DNA from: Sphingomonas sp. Leaf33
Lineage (GTDB): Bacteria > Pseudomonadota > Alphaproteobacteria > Sphingomonadales > Sphingomonadaceae
Reading direction: 5' to 3'
DNA: 64,000 nt
Assembly: GCF_001421785.1 (NCBI RefSeq)
Contig: NZ_LMLB01000017.1
Span: 85,451 to 149,450 of the forward strand
Positions 19,302 through 36,708 of the stretch are shown here, piece after piece (within the stretch, counting starts at the first letter, position 1; each line of letters begins with the position of its first letter). A program made the position numbers and the translations under genes. Below the pieces are notes generated by a model. The model was not told the DNA's origin and ran no database searches. It saw nothing but the letters and a program-made list of their open reading frames with translations.

Positions 19302-20638
19302 CGGCTTGACCTCGCTGCCTGCGGTCGCGTTTGTTCGAGACGATGGGCGGCGGTTTTGAAATCGTATATGTCGCCGGTGCTCGCATTGATCGGCGTAACG
19401 CCTTGCTCACGCGCAAACCGGAACAATGTGATGTCCACGTAGCCTGGGTCGAGCTCAATGAGCCGTGCACGCCGGCCTGTTCGTTGGGCTGCAAGCATCG
19501 TGGTGCCGGAGCCGCCAAACGGATCCAAGATAATGCCGTTCTGAGCCGAGCAGTCATAAATTGCATCTGCAACCAAGTCTGTCGGTTTGACGGTTGGATG
19601 CATCGCCAATGCTTCGTCCCGATCATGTCTGAAGCTGTTCATTCCAGCATAGGTCCAGACGTTGGTTCGGCTCCGTCCAAAGCGCCCAAGCTCGACATTG
19701 TTGATGTGACGGGCGGTTCCGACCTTAAAAACGCCGACCAGCTCGTGTTGCGAACGATACAGCGACCCCATTCCTCCGTTCGTTTTGACCCACACGCATA
19801 TGTTCTTGGTTTCACTATAGACCCGTGCACCAGCGGCAAGCAGATCGCCGATGTGTCGCCAGTCCATGCATACGAAGTGAATGGCGCCGTTCGCGCTGGC
19901 TTCCGCGGCCAGTTGAAGTGAACAGGTCAGAAAACCGGCAAACTGGGAGGCAGTCATCTCGCCCGAGGCCATTGCAAACTCGCTGTGTCTAGCTTTTCCC
20001 AAACCAGACACATGACCCTTGATAGGCACATTATACGGCGGATCGGTAAAAACCATCTGCGCTTGCTCAGCCCCCAGCAGTGCCTGGTAGCTCGCAGCGT
20101 CAAGCGAATCGCCACAAAATACGCGGTGCTCTCCACACAGCCAAAGGTCGCCGCGCCGTGCTACAGGCGCCAAGGAACCGCGTTCGGGTAGCTCTGGCTC
20201 ATCGGGCTTCGTAGCATTTGCGGCGACTGGTCCGACAAGCAGGTCGATCTCGGCAATCTCAAAGCCGATGTCCGTCAGTTCGAAATCGAGATCGATGTCG
20301 GCCAAATTCTGAAGTTCGATCGCCAGGATATCTTGATCCCACCCGGCAAGCTCAGCCAGCTTGTTGTCTGCAATGACGTAGGCGCGCTTCTGCGCGGCAC
20401 TGAGATGTTCAAGGCGGACCGTTGGAACTACGACCATGCCGATCTGGATGGCTGCCGAGACGCGTCCATGCCCGGCGATAATTTCGTCGGCACCGTCGAT
20501 CAGCACCGGGTTGTTGAATCCGAAAGCTGCAATGGATTTTGCTATTTGAGTGATCTGCTTGCGGCTGTGTGTGCGCGCATTCGAAGCATTCACTCGCAGC
20601 TCAGCGGGGTTACGATCAGTAATGTGCAAAGTGGCCAT
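19298..20638 (-). CDS. ParB-like / DNA methyltransferase fusion (beta-class N6/N4)
   Basis: This is a 446-aa protein with two domains. The N-terminal ~130 residues form a ParB/sulfiredoxin-type domain (NNPVLIDGADEIIAGHGR; AYVIADNKLAELAGWD). The remainder is an amino-methyltransferase with motif IV TDPPYNVP before motif I DPFGGSGTTMLA, the beta-class order, typical of N6-adenine or N4-cytosine DNA methylation. GAGGAG lies 6 nt upstream of the ATG. It is coupled to the DUF5681 gene. Such fusions are common in prophages and integrative elements, usually without a cognate endonuclease, and none is visible here. Confidence 0.92.
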   Translation of the reverse strand: MATLHITDRNPAELRVNASNARTHSRKQITQIAKSIAAFGFNNPVLIDGADEIIAGHGRVSAAIQIGMVVVPTVRLEHLSAAQKRAYVIADNKLAELAGWDQDILAIELQNLADIDLDFELTDIGFEIAEIDLLVGPVAANATKPDEPELPERGSLAPVARRGDLWLCGEHRVFCGDSLDAASYQALLGAEQAQMVFTDPPYNVPIKGHVSGLGKARHSEFAMASGEMTASQFAGFLTCSLQLAAEASANGAIHFVCMDWRHIGDLLAAGARVYSETKNICVWVKTNGGMGSLYRSQHELVGVFKVGTARHINNVELGRFGRSRTNVWTYAGMNSFRHDRDEALAMHPTVKPTDLVADAIYDCSAQNGIILDPFGGSGTTMLAAQRTGRRARLIELDPGYVDITLFRFAREQGVTPINASTGDIYDFKTAAHRLEQTRPQAARSSR

Positions 20639-21438
20639 GGTGGTCTCCTCAGCCCCCCATTAATCAGCGAAATTACGGTACTGCAACAAGCTTCTAAGTG
20701 TGCCCTAGGAGGCCCGTAGAGGGGTCATAGAGCGGCTTTCTGGCGCCCGGATGAAATTTCATCCCAACGGATGACTTCCCATTTGTATGTCATACGCAAA
20801 AGTACGCATCTAAGTCGCGAATGCGGGTCGAAATGGCCTTTAAGGGCAAAAAAACTGACTACCACGCTTTCGTCAATCGTTGCGTTATCGAAACAACGCG
20901 CAGTTTTGCGTCGTTCACTGATTCGCGAGCATGGGATGTTCGGTGGGCGGCCTAGCAACCTGCGGCGCCGGGCGCGCGCTGTTCATAGTGCATTACAGCG
21001 CAGGCCTTGAGCCGATCGATGCAAAATTCCCTGGATATGTTTTGCCACTCGCTCTTCGAACGTCATATTTCCCTGATCCAACGGGTAGGGAACTCGATTA
21101 AAAAAGCCCAAGCATAAGCGGCTCAGGCGGCATGATCGCATTACGTATAACGGGTTTTTGATTATTTTCCCTGATAATGGGTATTTAGCTACGGAGACAG
21201 GTTCGCAGCCGACTGCGTCCCGCACCATTCTTCCGTGATCGTGTCGCCCGGCGGCGCCGGCGGCGACGTCTGCGGTGACTTCTGGCGAAACCTGCTCTCA
21301 ACTGCGTATTCTTGCGACTGATCCGCGATGCACGTGCGCGTCAGTCGGGCGCCGCCAGCTGTGGCAGTAGCGTGATCGATCACCGGACGCTGTGACTACA
21401 GACCATCATTTTAAGATCTGTATGACAAATAATATGCG
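20639..21438. other. 800-bp island end without genes, with three TTCCCTG motifs
   Basis: No supported gene lies here. The stretch is AT-richer than the rest of the window. Three copies of TTCCCTG (CAGGGAA on the minus strand) stand at 21027-21033, 21069-21075 and 21167-21173, each preceded by an A/T run. Similar CAGGGAA clusters are, to my knowledge, often seen beside mobile DNA in alphaproteobacteria. At the right edge the sequence runs directly into the broken DUF2264-like gene. Confidence 0.5.
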
Positions 21439-21780
21439 ATGTGCAGGTCAGTCGGTGCGCCGATGCCGGCCGTCGCTCCACCGGAAACGCTGCCCGCGGC
21501 ACAGGTGCGCAGCGCGACCGTCGCGGTCGCGCGCCGGATCTTTGCCGATCCGACCAATTTCGACGCGGCGGGTTTCCTGACAATCGGCTTCACCCGGGCG
21601 CAGCTGACGCTGGGCGACATCTGTTCGAACGCCGGGAGCACGTACATCACGTCCGAAGGCCTCGCCGCGCTGGGCCTGCAGGCAAGCGACCGCTACTGGA
21701 CCGCGCCCGCCATGCCCTGGACGATGCGGCGTCCCTATTCCGGCGCGGATTTTCGCGAGGATTACGCGGTGGATTACTGA
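21439..21780 (+). pseudogene. 3' fragment of a DUF2264-family gene
   Basis: The about 110 residues encoded here match the extreme C-terminus of DUF2264 proteins: the order FDAAGFLTIGF, then GSTYITSEGLAALGL, then RYWTAP, then PYSGADF is that of the family's last domain. Full-length members are several hundred residues longer, and nothing upstream continues the homology. There is no ribosome binding site before either ATG (21439 or 21463). The junction with the AT-rich island just upstream suggests that insertion or deletion removed the 5' part. The family assignment comes from recognised sequence pattern, not a search. Confidence 0.6.
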
Positions 21781-21875
21781 CGATTGCCGGCGCGGCGCGG
21801 TGGCGCCGGGCAGGGCCATGCTTTCCTCCCCTGGCCGTCTTGGGCTTTTTCGCGCGCTTCGGCTAGGCAGGGGCC

Positions 21876-22157
21876 ATGGATTTCGACCAGCTGCTCGTCC
21901 GCTTCTTCAACACCACCGAGATTCAGGATCTGCCGCCCGAGCAGGTCGCAGCCGGCGTCGACCGGCTGCGCCTGCAATTCGGGCTGGAAAAGGATTCGGG
22001 GCGGCGGTTCGCGCTGTGGTGCCTGATGTTCATGCTGGGCATAGCCCCCGACATCGACGAGGCGTTCGAGGACCCCGAGGACCGCGACGCCGCGCGCGAC
22101 TTCATGGAAGCGGCGGAAGAGGAGATGGACGCGGAGGACGAGGGCGACCCGGCGTAA
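21876..22157 (+). CDS. Small acidic conserved hypothetical protein
   Basis: This is a 93-aa cytosolic protein with a strongly acidic C-terminus ([14 protein letters not shown]). I recognise no domain, but the [20 protein letters not shown] and [18 protein letters not shown] segments look like a compact helical protein. Its 3' end overlaps the 3' end of the convergent M1 peptidase gene by 56 bp. Function unknown. Confidence 0.6.
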   Translation: MDFDQLLVRFFNTTEIQDLPPEQVAAGVDRLRLQFGLEKDSGRRFALWCLMFMLGIAPDIDEAFEDPEDRDAARDFMEAAEEEMDAEDEGDPA

Positions 22158-23475
22158 TCGCCGCTGCATCATTTTCGTTGCCATACACCCTCTCGCGAAA
22201 CAGCGGGGTCAGGTCGTGCGGTGTTGACCGCTGCATCGCGTGCTGGAAATCCAGGGACGTGACGGTGCCGCCGGCGTTGGCCCGCGTGTAGCGGCGCAGA
22301 CCCGCCCAGAACGCCGCGTCGCCCATCGTGTCGCGCAATTCGGCGACGAACAGCGCGCCCTTCGAATATTGGATCGCGCGGCGTAGTCGCAGCGACGGAT
22401 AGCGGCCGTCCCAGGCGAGCGGCCTGTCGAATCCGGCGACGCGTGCCTGATCGACGCGGGCGCGCGCGATATCCAGGCTGCGGCGATAGGCGGCTTCGCC
22501 GAAGCGCTGCTGCTGCCATGCGGCGACCATGAAGGTCGTGATCCCTTCGTTCAGCCAGAAATCGCGCCACGTCGCGCAGGTGACGAGGTTGCCCCACCAC
22601 TGGTGCGCCAGTTCGTGCGCCATGACCCAGGCACCGGCGGGGTCGTCGCGGTCGCGCGCGAGTTCGTCCACGCCGATCAGCGAGAAGCTGGCGGTCTCCT
22701 GCGCCTCGCGGCCGGGGACGAGCAACTGGGCATAGCGGCGGTCGGGTAGTGCGACACCCGCACGCTCGGCGAGGAAGGCGACCATCGCCTGCGTTTCGGC
22801 CAGCTCCGCGGTCACGTCGCGCGCGGTGCCGGTCGCATCGGCGATCATGATCCTGCCGTGGCGTGTGTCGCGACCGCGCTGCGGAAGGGCGCCGGCGGCG
22901 AAGGCGAACAGATAGGGCGAATAGGGGCGGGTGGCGCGCCAGCGGTGGCGGACCAGCCCGCCACCCGTGCCGCGCATGGCAACCCGCCGGCCCGTACCGA
23001 GCGATTGCACCCCCGCGGGCAGGTCGAGATCGAGGTCGAACCACGCCTTGTCGCCGGGGCTGTCCTGCCGGCAGACCATCCAGTCGCAGGCGAAATAGCC
23101 GGCGTACAAATGCCCGGCGGTCGCGGTCAGGCCGCGGGCGGGTGTGCCGGACAGCGCGAACGATAGCGTGACGCGCTCACTGCGGCGCAAGGGGCGGGGC
23201 AGGGTGAAGCGCGTGGCCTGCGCGGTTCGCGTGACGGTGATCGGCCGGCCGGCGATGGTCGCGTCGGCGATCGCCAGGGCGTTGGGCGAAAAGTCGAGTG
23301 TCGCGACGCCACTGGTCGTCGCGCGCAGGATGATGCGTTCGCGTGCCGACACTGCGGCGGTCGCGACGTCGGGGCGCAGCGTCACCTGATAGCGCTCGAC
23401 ATCGAAGCCTTGGCCCGGAGGCGGGGCGGCTGCGAGCAGCAGGGGGGCGAGGGCGAGTGGTAGCAAACGCGTCAT
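22102..23475 (-). CDS. M1 family zinc aminopeptidase, exported
   Basis: This is a metallopeptidase of about 457 aa. It has the M1 zinc site HELAH at residues 287-291 with the third ligand Glu310 in WLNEG. The frame opens at 23526, but the ATG at 23475 is preferred because it starts directly with a signal peptide ([21 protein letters not shown]). This implies a periplasmic or secreted enzyme that removes N-terminal amino acids. The M1 N-terminal beta domain precedes the catalytic domain, while the C-terminal helical domain is short, so this is a small member. It lies downstream of rpoC, beyond the rpoC terminator. Confidence 0.85.
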   Translation of the reverse strand: MTRLLPLALAPLLLAAAPPPGQGFDVERYQVTLRPDVATAAVSARERIILRATTSGVATLDFSPNALAIADATIAGRPITVTRTAQATRFTLPRPLRRSERVTLSFALSGTPARGLTATAGHLYAGYFACDWMVCRQDSPGDKAWFDLDLDLPAGVQSLGTGRRVAMRGTGGGLVRHRWRATRPYSPYLFAFAAGALPQRGRDTRHGRIMIADATGTARDVTAELAETQAMVAFLAERAGVALPDRRYAQLLVPGREAQETASFSLIGVDELARDRDDPAGAWVMAHELAHQWWGNLVTCATWRDFWLNEGITTFMVAAWQQQRFGEAAYRRSLDIARARVDQARVAGFDRPLAWDGRYPSLRLRRAIQYSKGALFVAELRDTMGDAAFWAGLRRYTRANAGGTVTSLDFQHAMQRSTPHDLTPLFRERVYGNENDAAAITPGRPRPPRPSPLPPLP

Positions 23476-23540
23476 CGCGGATAAGGTATCGGCCGAGAGC
23501 GTCACGCGACAGCCGCTTGTGCTCACGGGGCAGGAACAAC

Positions 23541-23577
23541 AAAAAACCGCCGCCCGGACATCCCCGGACGGCGGTTC
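23541..23577 (-). terminator. Rho-independent terminator of rpoC
   Basis: Read on the minus strand, a strong GC-rich stem (CCGCCGTCCGGGG / the CCGGGCGGCGG arm) is followed by six T residues. It lies about 107 nt past the rpoC stop and is the clear end of the rpoBC transcript. Confidence 0.9.
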
Positions 23578-23683
23578 CTCGATAGCTTAGGGCCACGCCG
23601 TTGGACATGACCGGCTGTGCCGGTCACGCCGCCCGTCGTGGCAGCTCTTGGGATTGCTGGCGCAATCCCAAGGTGCCCGCGCC

Positions 23684-27961
<4,278 letters not shown>

Positions 27962-28008
27962 TTTTCAGTCCCTCTACGGGGTCAAATCAGTCGGGCGGGG
28001 GGAGGGAC

Positions 28009-28037
28009 CCCGCAGCGGTTTTCAAGACCGCTGCGGG
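28009..28037 (-). promoter_or_regulatory. Hairpin between rpoB and rpoC
   Basis: This is a perfect 11-bp inverted repeat (CCCGCAGCGGT / ACCGCTGCGGG) with a 7-nt loop in the 84-nt rpoB-rpoC spacer, without a T-tract. It is not a standard terminator. It could be an RNA-processing or attenuating structure, or a transcript-stability element. Confidence 0.55.
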
Positions 28038-28045
28038 ATCACCGA

Positions 28046-32203
<4,158 letters not shown>

Positions 32204-32551
32204 GTCTTTTATCTTGCCTCGTCAGCCGTCAATTGCCCCGGTGAAACCCGCGGGGCGCGGACGCAGCAAAAGACGCATAAAAGGCCGCGCGAAATCCTCG
32301 TCGGAAATCGGCAGCCTCACCAGCGTCCTTACGTCGAAACCGACCAGTCCCCATTCGTACGATGCACTGCGCGACGGCGCATCATGTCCCGAAACTGTGG
32401 TAGGACACACCATATAGGCGTGCCGCAGAGGTTAGTCAAACCGGACGTGGAAAGCCGACTTCGCTCGCTTCGTCGTCGATCTGACACGGCCTGCCGCTAA
32501 TTTGGACCGTTTCGGGGCCGGAATCGTCGCGGCGGTCATTGAGGCTGCGAT
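32204..32551. other. Divergent regulatory region with long rpoB leader
   Basis: This 348-bp gap lies between rpoB (minus) and the membrane-anchored protein gene at 32552 (plus). It holds the rpoB promoter and about 200 nt of untranslated rpoB leader. No open reading frame in it is convincing. Confidence 0.7.
32411..32439 (-). promoter_or_regulatory. Sigma-70-type promoter of rpoBC
   Basis: On the minus strand TTGACT (32434-32439) and TATATG (32411-32416) are separated by exactly 17 bp. Transcription would start near 32404, giving a leader of about 200 nt before the rpoB ATG. Such a promoter is needed, because a terminator closes the rplJL transcript 8 kb upstream. Confidence 0.75.
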
Positions 32552-33847
32552 ATGAAACAGGATAGCACCCCCGCTCGTACCGCGGCTTGGCTGTTCCTAG
32601 CAGCCCCCGCGTTCCTCGCCATTCCTGCCCATGCGCAGGAAGCCACACCGCAGGCGGCAACCCCGCCGCCGCCGGTCGTCCGGACCGTGCCGCAGCCGGC
32701 GACCCCGCCGGAGACTTCGATCGACGCCCCTGCGACGGTGCGCGGTGCCGATCCCAACTCGTCCACCCGGATCGCGCCGGGCGCAGCGGATGTCGTGGAT
32801 GACGCGCGCATCGCCGCGCGCGCCGAGCAGCGGACGCAGGTCCGTCGCGAACCGCGCCGCACGCCGACCGTGACCCGCGCCGCGGCGCCGGTAACTGCCG
32901 TCGCTGCATCTGCCCCGACCCCGGCGCCGTCCCCCGCTGCCGCCGCGCCGGTCGAAGCAGCGCAAGCCCCCGCTGCGCAGCCCGCGGCTCCGGCCGAGCC
33001 CGCCGCGACGACGACCGAAGCCACCACGACGCAGGCGACCGACGACGGCGGCGTGCCGCTGTGGCCGCTCGCCGCGATCGTCGCGCTGATCGTCGCGGTC
33101 GGCGCCTTCTTCCTGCTGCGCCGTCGCAAGGCCGACGCATACGACGATGAGGCGGTCTATCACGAAGAGCCGGTCTATGCCGAGCCTGCGCCGGTCGCCA
33201 CGGCGCCGATGGCTGCCACCGCCCCGGTCGCGACGCCCGTCGCGGCCGCAGTCGCGATGACGCCGAAGGATGAACCCGTAGCCGCCGGTCTTGTCGACGA
33301 AACGACCGTGACCGACGCGCCGGCGGAGGATGTCGCCGCGCTAACCGGCGGTGCCGCGGCGGTGCACGACCGTCCGTGGCTCGAACTGGCGATGCGTCCG
33401 GTGCGCGCCGGCACCAGCGCCGACGAAGCACTGGTCGAGATCGAACTGACCGTCGCCAACTCGGGCAGCGTCAAGGCGGAGGACGTCCGCGTCTCGACCT
33501 TCATGCTAACCGATGCGCACGCCAGCGAAATGGAGCGACTGCTGGTCGATGCCCCAGCCGACGCCGCGATCGATCCGGTGACGATCGAACCGGGCGAAGG
33601 CACGCGCATCGACGCGACGCTCGCCGCGCTGAAGGCTGATCTCGGCACCGAAGGCCGCTTTACGCCGGTCGTCGTTGCCGACGCCCGCTACCGCCTGCCC
33701 GACGGCAGCGAAGGGCGAACCTCCGCCTCGTTCGTGGTCGGCGTCTCGGATGAAGAGGGCGGGACGCTCATCCCGATCGACCTCGCCGACCGTGTGATGC
33801 GCGAGGACGTCGAAGCCCGTCTGCACGGCGAACCCGAACACGCTTGA
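32552..33847 (+). CDS. Membrane-anchored protein with Pro/Ala-rich stalk (paralog 1)
   Basis: This is a 431-aa protein. A signal peptide (to about residue 29) is followed by PPPVVRTVP and a long low-complexity Ala/Pro/Thr region. A single transmembrane helix lies at about residues 167-187 (LWPLAAIVALIVAVGAFFLL), followed by RRRK and a cytosolic part ending in a predicted beta-sandwich (about 275-420; LELAMRPVRAG, VEIELTVANSGSV). A gene at 38294 encodes the same architecture with the same PPPVVRTVP motif, so the two are paralogs. Function unknown. The TM and beta-domain layout suggests an envelope scaffold or sensor. Confidence 0.75.
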   Translation: MKQDSTPARTAAWLFLAAPAFLAIPAHAQEATPQAATPPPPVVRTVPQPATPPETSIDAPATVRGADPNSSTRIAPGAADVVDDARIAARAEQRTQVRREPRRTPTVTRAAAPVTAVAASAPTPAPSPAAAAPVEAAQAPAAQPAAPAEPAATTTEATTTQATDDGGVPLWPLAAIVALIVAVGAFFLLRRRKADAYDDEAVYHEEPVYAEPAPVATAPMAATAPVATPVAAAVAMTPKDEPVAAGLVDETTVTDAPAEDVAALTGGAAAVHDRPWLELAMRPVRAGTSADEALVEIELTVANSGSVKAEDVRVSTFMLTDAHASEMERLLVDAPADAAIDPVTIEPGEGTRIDATLAALKADLGTEGRFTPVVVADARYRLPDGSEGRTSASFVVGVSDEEGGTLIPIDLADRVMREDVEARLHGEPEHA

Positions 33848-33871
33848 TCCCTGGCAGTTACTACGGCGGAC

Positions 33872-33907
33872 AGGCCCGTCTCCACTTCGGTGGGGGCGGG
33901 CCTTTCT
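33872..33907 (+). terminator. Rho-independent terminator
   Basis: A long stem (AGGCCCG...CGGGCCT) with a TTCG tetraloop is followed by a short T-rich stretch, 24 nt after the stop of the membrane-anchored protein gene. Confidence 0.75.
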
Positions 33908-34023
33908 GCGGTCGCCAAGGCCCCTCGCGTCGCCTGACAGGCAACTCATGCCAACGCCGTTTCCCTTTCGACCCGCCGCGGCCTAGCATCGGCGGCATGA
34001 CATCTTCCGGAGACGTGCCCGCC

Positions 34024-35949
34024 ATGAAGCTGATCCTCCTCGCCGCGACCGCCGCCATCGCCGTCACGCCGCTCGCCGCGCAGCAGCAGGCCGCACCGGC
34101 CGGCGACATTCCGGCGAAGTACGAAGTCCCCAAGACCGGTTACGACTACGACAAGCGTGTCGTCATGGTGCCAATGCGCGACGGGACGAAGCTCTATACC
34201 GTCATCGTCGTGCCGAAGGGCGCGACCAACGCGCCGATCGTGCTGACTCGCACCCCGTACAACGCCGCCGGCCGCGCCAACCGGATGGACAGCCCGAGGA
34301 TGCTGTCGGCGCTGCCGCTGGCGGACGAAGGCTTCGTGAAGGACGGCTATATCCGCGTCTACCAGGACATCCGCGGCAAATACGGCTCGGAAGGCGACTA
34401 TGTCGTCACGCGCCCCGTCATCGGCGCGCTGAACCCGACCAAAGTCGATCACACGACCGACGCCTATGACACGATCGACTGGCTGGTGAACAAGGCGAAC
34501 CTGCCCGAAAGCAACGGCCGCGTCGGCATGATCGGGTCGAGCTACGAAGGCTTCACTGTCGTCATGGCGCTGCTGAATCCCCACCCGGCGCTGAAGGTCG
34601 CAGCGCCCGAAAGCCCGATGATCGACGGCTGGATGGGCGACGACTGGTTTCACTACGGCGCGTTCCGCCTGGCGAACATCGCCTGGCTCGGCGGGCAGAC
34701 CGGGTTCAAGGGCGCGGGCAAGGCGCCGTCGAGCGGCGGCTACGACGACTACGAGAACTTCCGTTACGGGTCGGCCGGCGACTGGGCGAAGAAGGCGGGT
34801 TACGACGGGCTGCCCTATTGGCAGCGGATGCAGGCGCATCCGGCCTATGACGCCTTCTGGCAGGGCCAGGCGCTCGACAAGCTGGTTGCGGCAAACCCGT
34901 CGAACGTGCCCACCATCTGGGAACAGGGCCTGTGGGACCAGGAGGACATGTATGGCGCGATCCGGACGTGGGAGGCGCTGAAGGCCAAGGGCAAGACCGG
35001 CAACAACTTCCTGGTCATGGGGCCGTGGCGCCACAGCCAGGTTAACCGCGAGGGGCGCAGCCTGGGCCCGTTCCAGTGGGACGGCGATACCGCCGCGCAA
35101 TTCCGCGACGACATGGTCCTGCCGCTGTTCAACCAGTATCTGAAGGATGCCGCGCCCGCGAACCTGCCGCAGGTCGCGATCTACAACACGGGCGAGAACC
35201 ACTGGGATCGCCTGAGCACCTGGCCGCTGGCGTGCGAACAGGGCTGCGCCGCGCCGCTCCGGCCCATCTACCTCCAGGCGGGCGGCAGGCTCGGCTGGGA
35301 CAAAGGCGGGGCAGGGGGCGATTCCTACATCTCCGATCCCGCCAAGCCCGTCCCGCACCTCTCGCGGCCGGTCAATTTCGGTGACGGCCGCTGGGGAGAC
35401 TGGCTGGTCAGCGACCAGCGCCATGTCGACGGCCGCCCGGACGTCATGACTTATCAGACCGACGTCCTGACCGCGCCCGTTCGCGTCTCCGGCGCGCCGT
35501 TTGCCGAGGTGTTCGCCAAGACGACCGGGACCGACGGCGACTTCGTCGTCAAGGTGATCGACGTCTACCCGGACGAGGTCGCGAGCGATGCGAAGATGGG
35601 TGGATACCAACTCGCCATCGCGCAGGACATCTTCCGCGGCCGCTACCGCGACAGCTTCGAGAAGCCGTCCGCGATTCCGGCGAGCAAGATCCAGAAATAT
35701 CGCTTCCGCCTGCCGACCGTGAACCACGTGTTCCAGCCCGGCCACCGCATCATGGTCCAGGTCCAGTCGAGCCAGTTCCCGCTCTACGACCGCAACCCGC
35801 AGACGTACGTGCCGAACATCTTCCTGGCCAAGCCGGAGGACTATAAGGCGGCGACCGTCACGCTGCAACGCGGTGGCGCTGCGGCAAGCGCCGTGTGGCT
35901 GCCGGTGGTGGCGCTCGACCAGAGCGCGGTGGCGGTGTCTGAGCGCTAA
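34024..35949 (+). CDS. CocE/NonD family exported serine hydrolase (alpha-amino acid ester hydrolase-like)
   Basis: This is a hydrolase of about 641 aa. The signal peptide MKLILLAATAAIAV is followed by an alpha/beta-hydrolase (X-Pro dipeptidyl-peptidase S15/CocE) domain with the nucleophile serine in GSSYEG and the upstream QDIRGKYGSEGDY segment characteristic of alpha-amino acid ester hydrolases. A C-terminal jelly-roll domain follows from about residue 430. The frame is open from 33844, but GGAGA 10 nt before the ATG at 34024 and the signal peptide fix the start. It probably acts in the periplasm on amino-acid or peptide esters or amides. The physiological substrate is unknown. Confidence 0.9.
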   Translation: MKLILLAATAAIAVTPLAAQQQAAPAGDIPAKYEVPKTGYDYDKRVVMVPMRDGTKLYTVIVVPKGATNAPIVLTRTPYNAAGRANRMDSPRMLSALPLADEGFVKDGYIRVYQDIRGKYGSEGDYVVTRPVIGALNPTKVDHTTDAYDTIDWLVNKANLPESNGRVGMIGSSYEGFTVVMALLNPHPALKVAAPESPMIDGWMGDDWFHYGAFRLANIAWLGGQTGFKGAGKAPSSGGYDDYENFRYGSAGDWAKKAGYDGLPYWQRMQAHPAYDAFWQGQALDKLVAANPSNVPTIWEQGLWDQEDMYGAIRTWEALKAKGKTGNNFLVMGPWRHSQVNREGRSLGPFQWDGDTAAQFRDDMVLPLFNQYLKDAAPANLPQVAIYNTGENHWDRLSTWPLACEQGCAAPLRPIYLQAGGRLGWDKGGAGGDSYISDPAKPVPHLSRPVNFGDGRWGDWLVSDQRHVDGRPDVMTYQTDVLTAPVRVSGAPFAEVFAKTTGTDGDFVVKVIDVYPDEVASDAKMGGYQLAIAQDIFRGRYRDSFEKPSAIPASKIQKYRFRLPTVNHVFQPGHRIMVQVQSSQFPLYDRNPQTYVPNIFLAKPEDYKAATVTLQRGGAAASAVWLPVVALDQSAVAVSER

Positions 35950-36091
35950 AAGCGGCTTGGCACGGACGGCCGGGGTGGCGGATCGCCCCGGTCGTTCCTA
36001 TATTGTGACCATCACCGGCATGACTCTGTCCGTAGGCGCCGGTGACTGAGAGACCATCTGTGCTTTCGCTTACGTGCCGAAAGCTGTCCTT

Positions 36092-36265
36092 ATGGATCTC
36101 AACTATCTGCTGTCCCGCCACCAAATCTCGCTGATGCTGGCGCAAGCCGCACCGACGATCGAGGCGCGGCATTCGCATCGTGGCCTGGCGGCCGGCTATG
36201 CCGACACGATCCGTTCGATGCAGGCGCTACTCGGGGCCGATGCCTCGCTGGTCGGGGGACGCTGA
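36092..36265 (+). CDS. Small conserved hypothetical protein
   Basis: This 57-aa protein begins MDLNYLLSRHQISLMLAQAA and continues with a helical segment containing HSHRGLAAGYADTI. I recall similar short proteins (DLNYL..HRQxSLM) in sphingomonads, but their function is unknown. It lies 5 nt before the next small gene, so the two are probably co-transcribed. An in-frame start at 36074 is possible but less likely. Confidence 0.65.
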   Translation: MDLNYLLSRHQISLMLAQAAPTIEARHSHRGLAAGYADTIRSMQALLGADASLVGGR

Positions 36266-36270
36266 ACGAT

Positions 36271-36561
36271 ATGTCGGCCATCACTATCCTTCCCGCATCG
36301 GGCGACCTGTCGCCGGCCCCCACCAAGCGCTTCCGCCGCACGTTTTCCGGACGGCGCGACACACCCGAGGCTCTGGCCCGCCAGGCGAAGGTGACGCTTC
36401 TCGCGTTTCGCGCCCATGAGACGCGCGAGGATGCCGTCGCTTTTCTCAACGTCGAACACGCCGATCTTGGCGGACGCCCGATCGACATCGGCGCACGCGA
36501 CGATGCGGGCTACGCCGCGGTCGAGGCAATCCTGCTGCCGGCCGCGCCCGGCGCACGCTGA
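36271..36561 (+). CDS. Small protein with MbcA/ParS/Xre-type toxin-binding-like domain
   Basis: This is a 96-aa protein. The C-terminal part, AVAFLNVEHADLGGRPIDI followed by a short helix with YAAVEAIL, resembles the DUF2384 (MbcA/ParS/Xre antitoxin, toxin-binding) module with its LGGRP core. The N-terminus is basic and lacks an obvious helix-turn-helix. No RES-domain toxin lies next to it, so it is either a solitary family member or a different small regulator. It is 5 nt downstream of the 57-aa gene. Confidence 0.6.
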   Translation: MSAITILPASGDLSPAPTKRFRRTFSGRRDTPEALARQAKVTLLAFRAHETREDAVAFLNVEHADLGGRPIDIGARDDAGYAAVEAILLPAAPGAR

Positions 36562-36708
36562 GACGTCCGAGGCCTCGCGTCGATTGTCCTTCGATCGACA
36601 CGCGCGTGAGGGGGCCTGGTTGCTGGAGGATTGAACCGATTTGAAGTTCATCGGTCGTTCATCTGACATACAGGAACGTGTCTTTTCGTCGTTCGACAGG
36701 AGGATTCG

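Noticed and set aside
33946..35868. 640-codon frame antisense to the CocE-type hydrolase
   Set aside because: It is antisense to a gene with a signal peptide and an intact catalytic motif, and it has no recognisable protein features.
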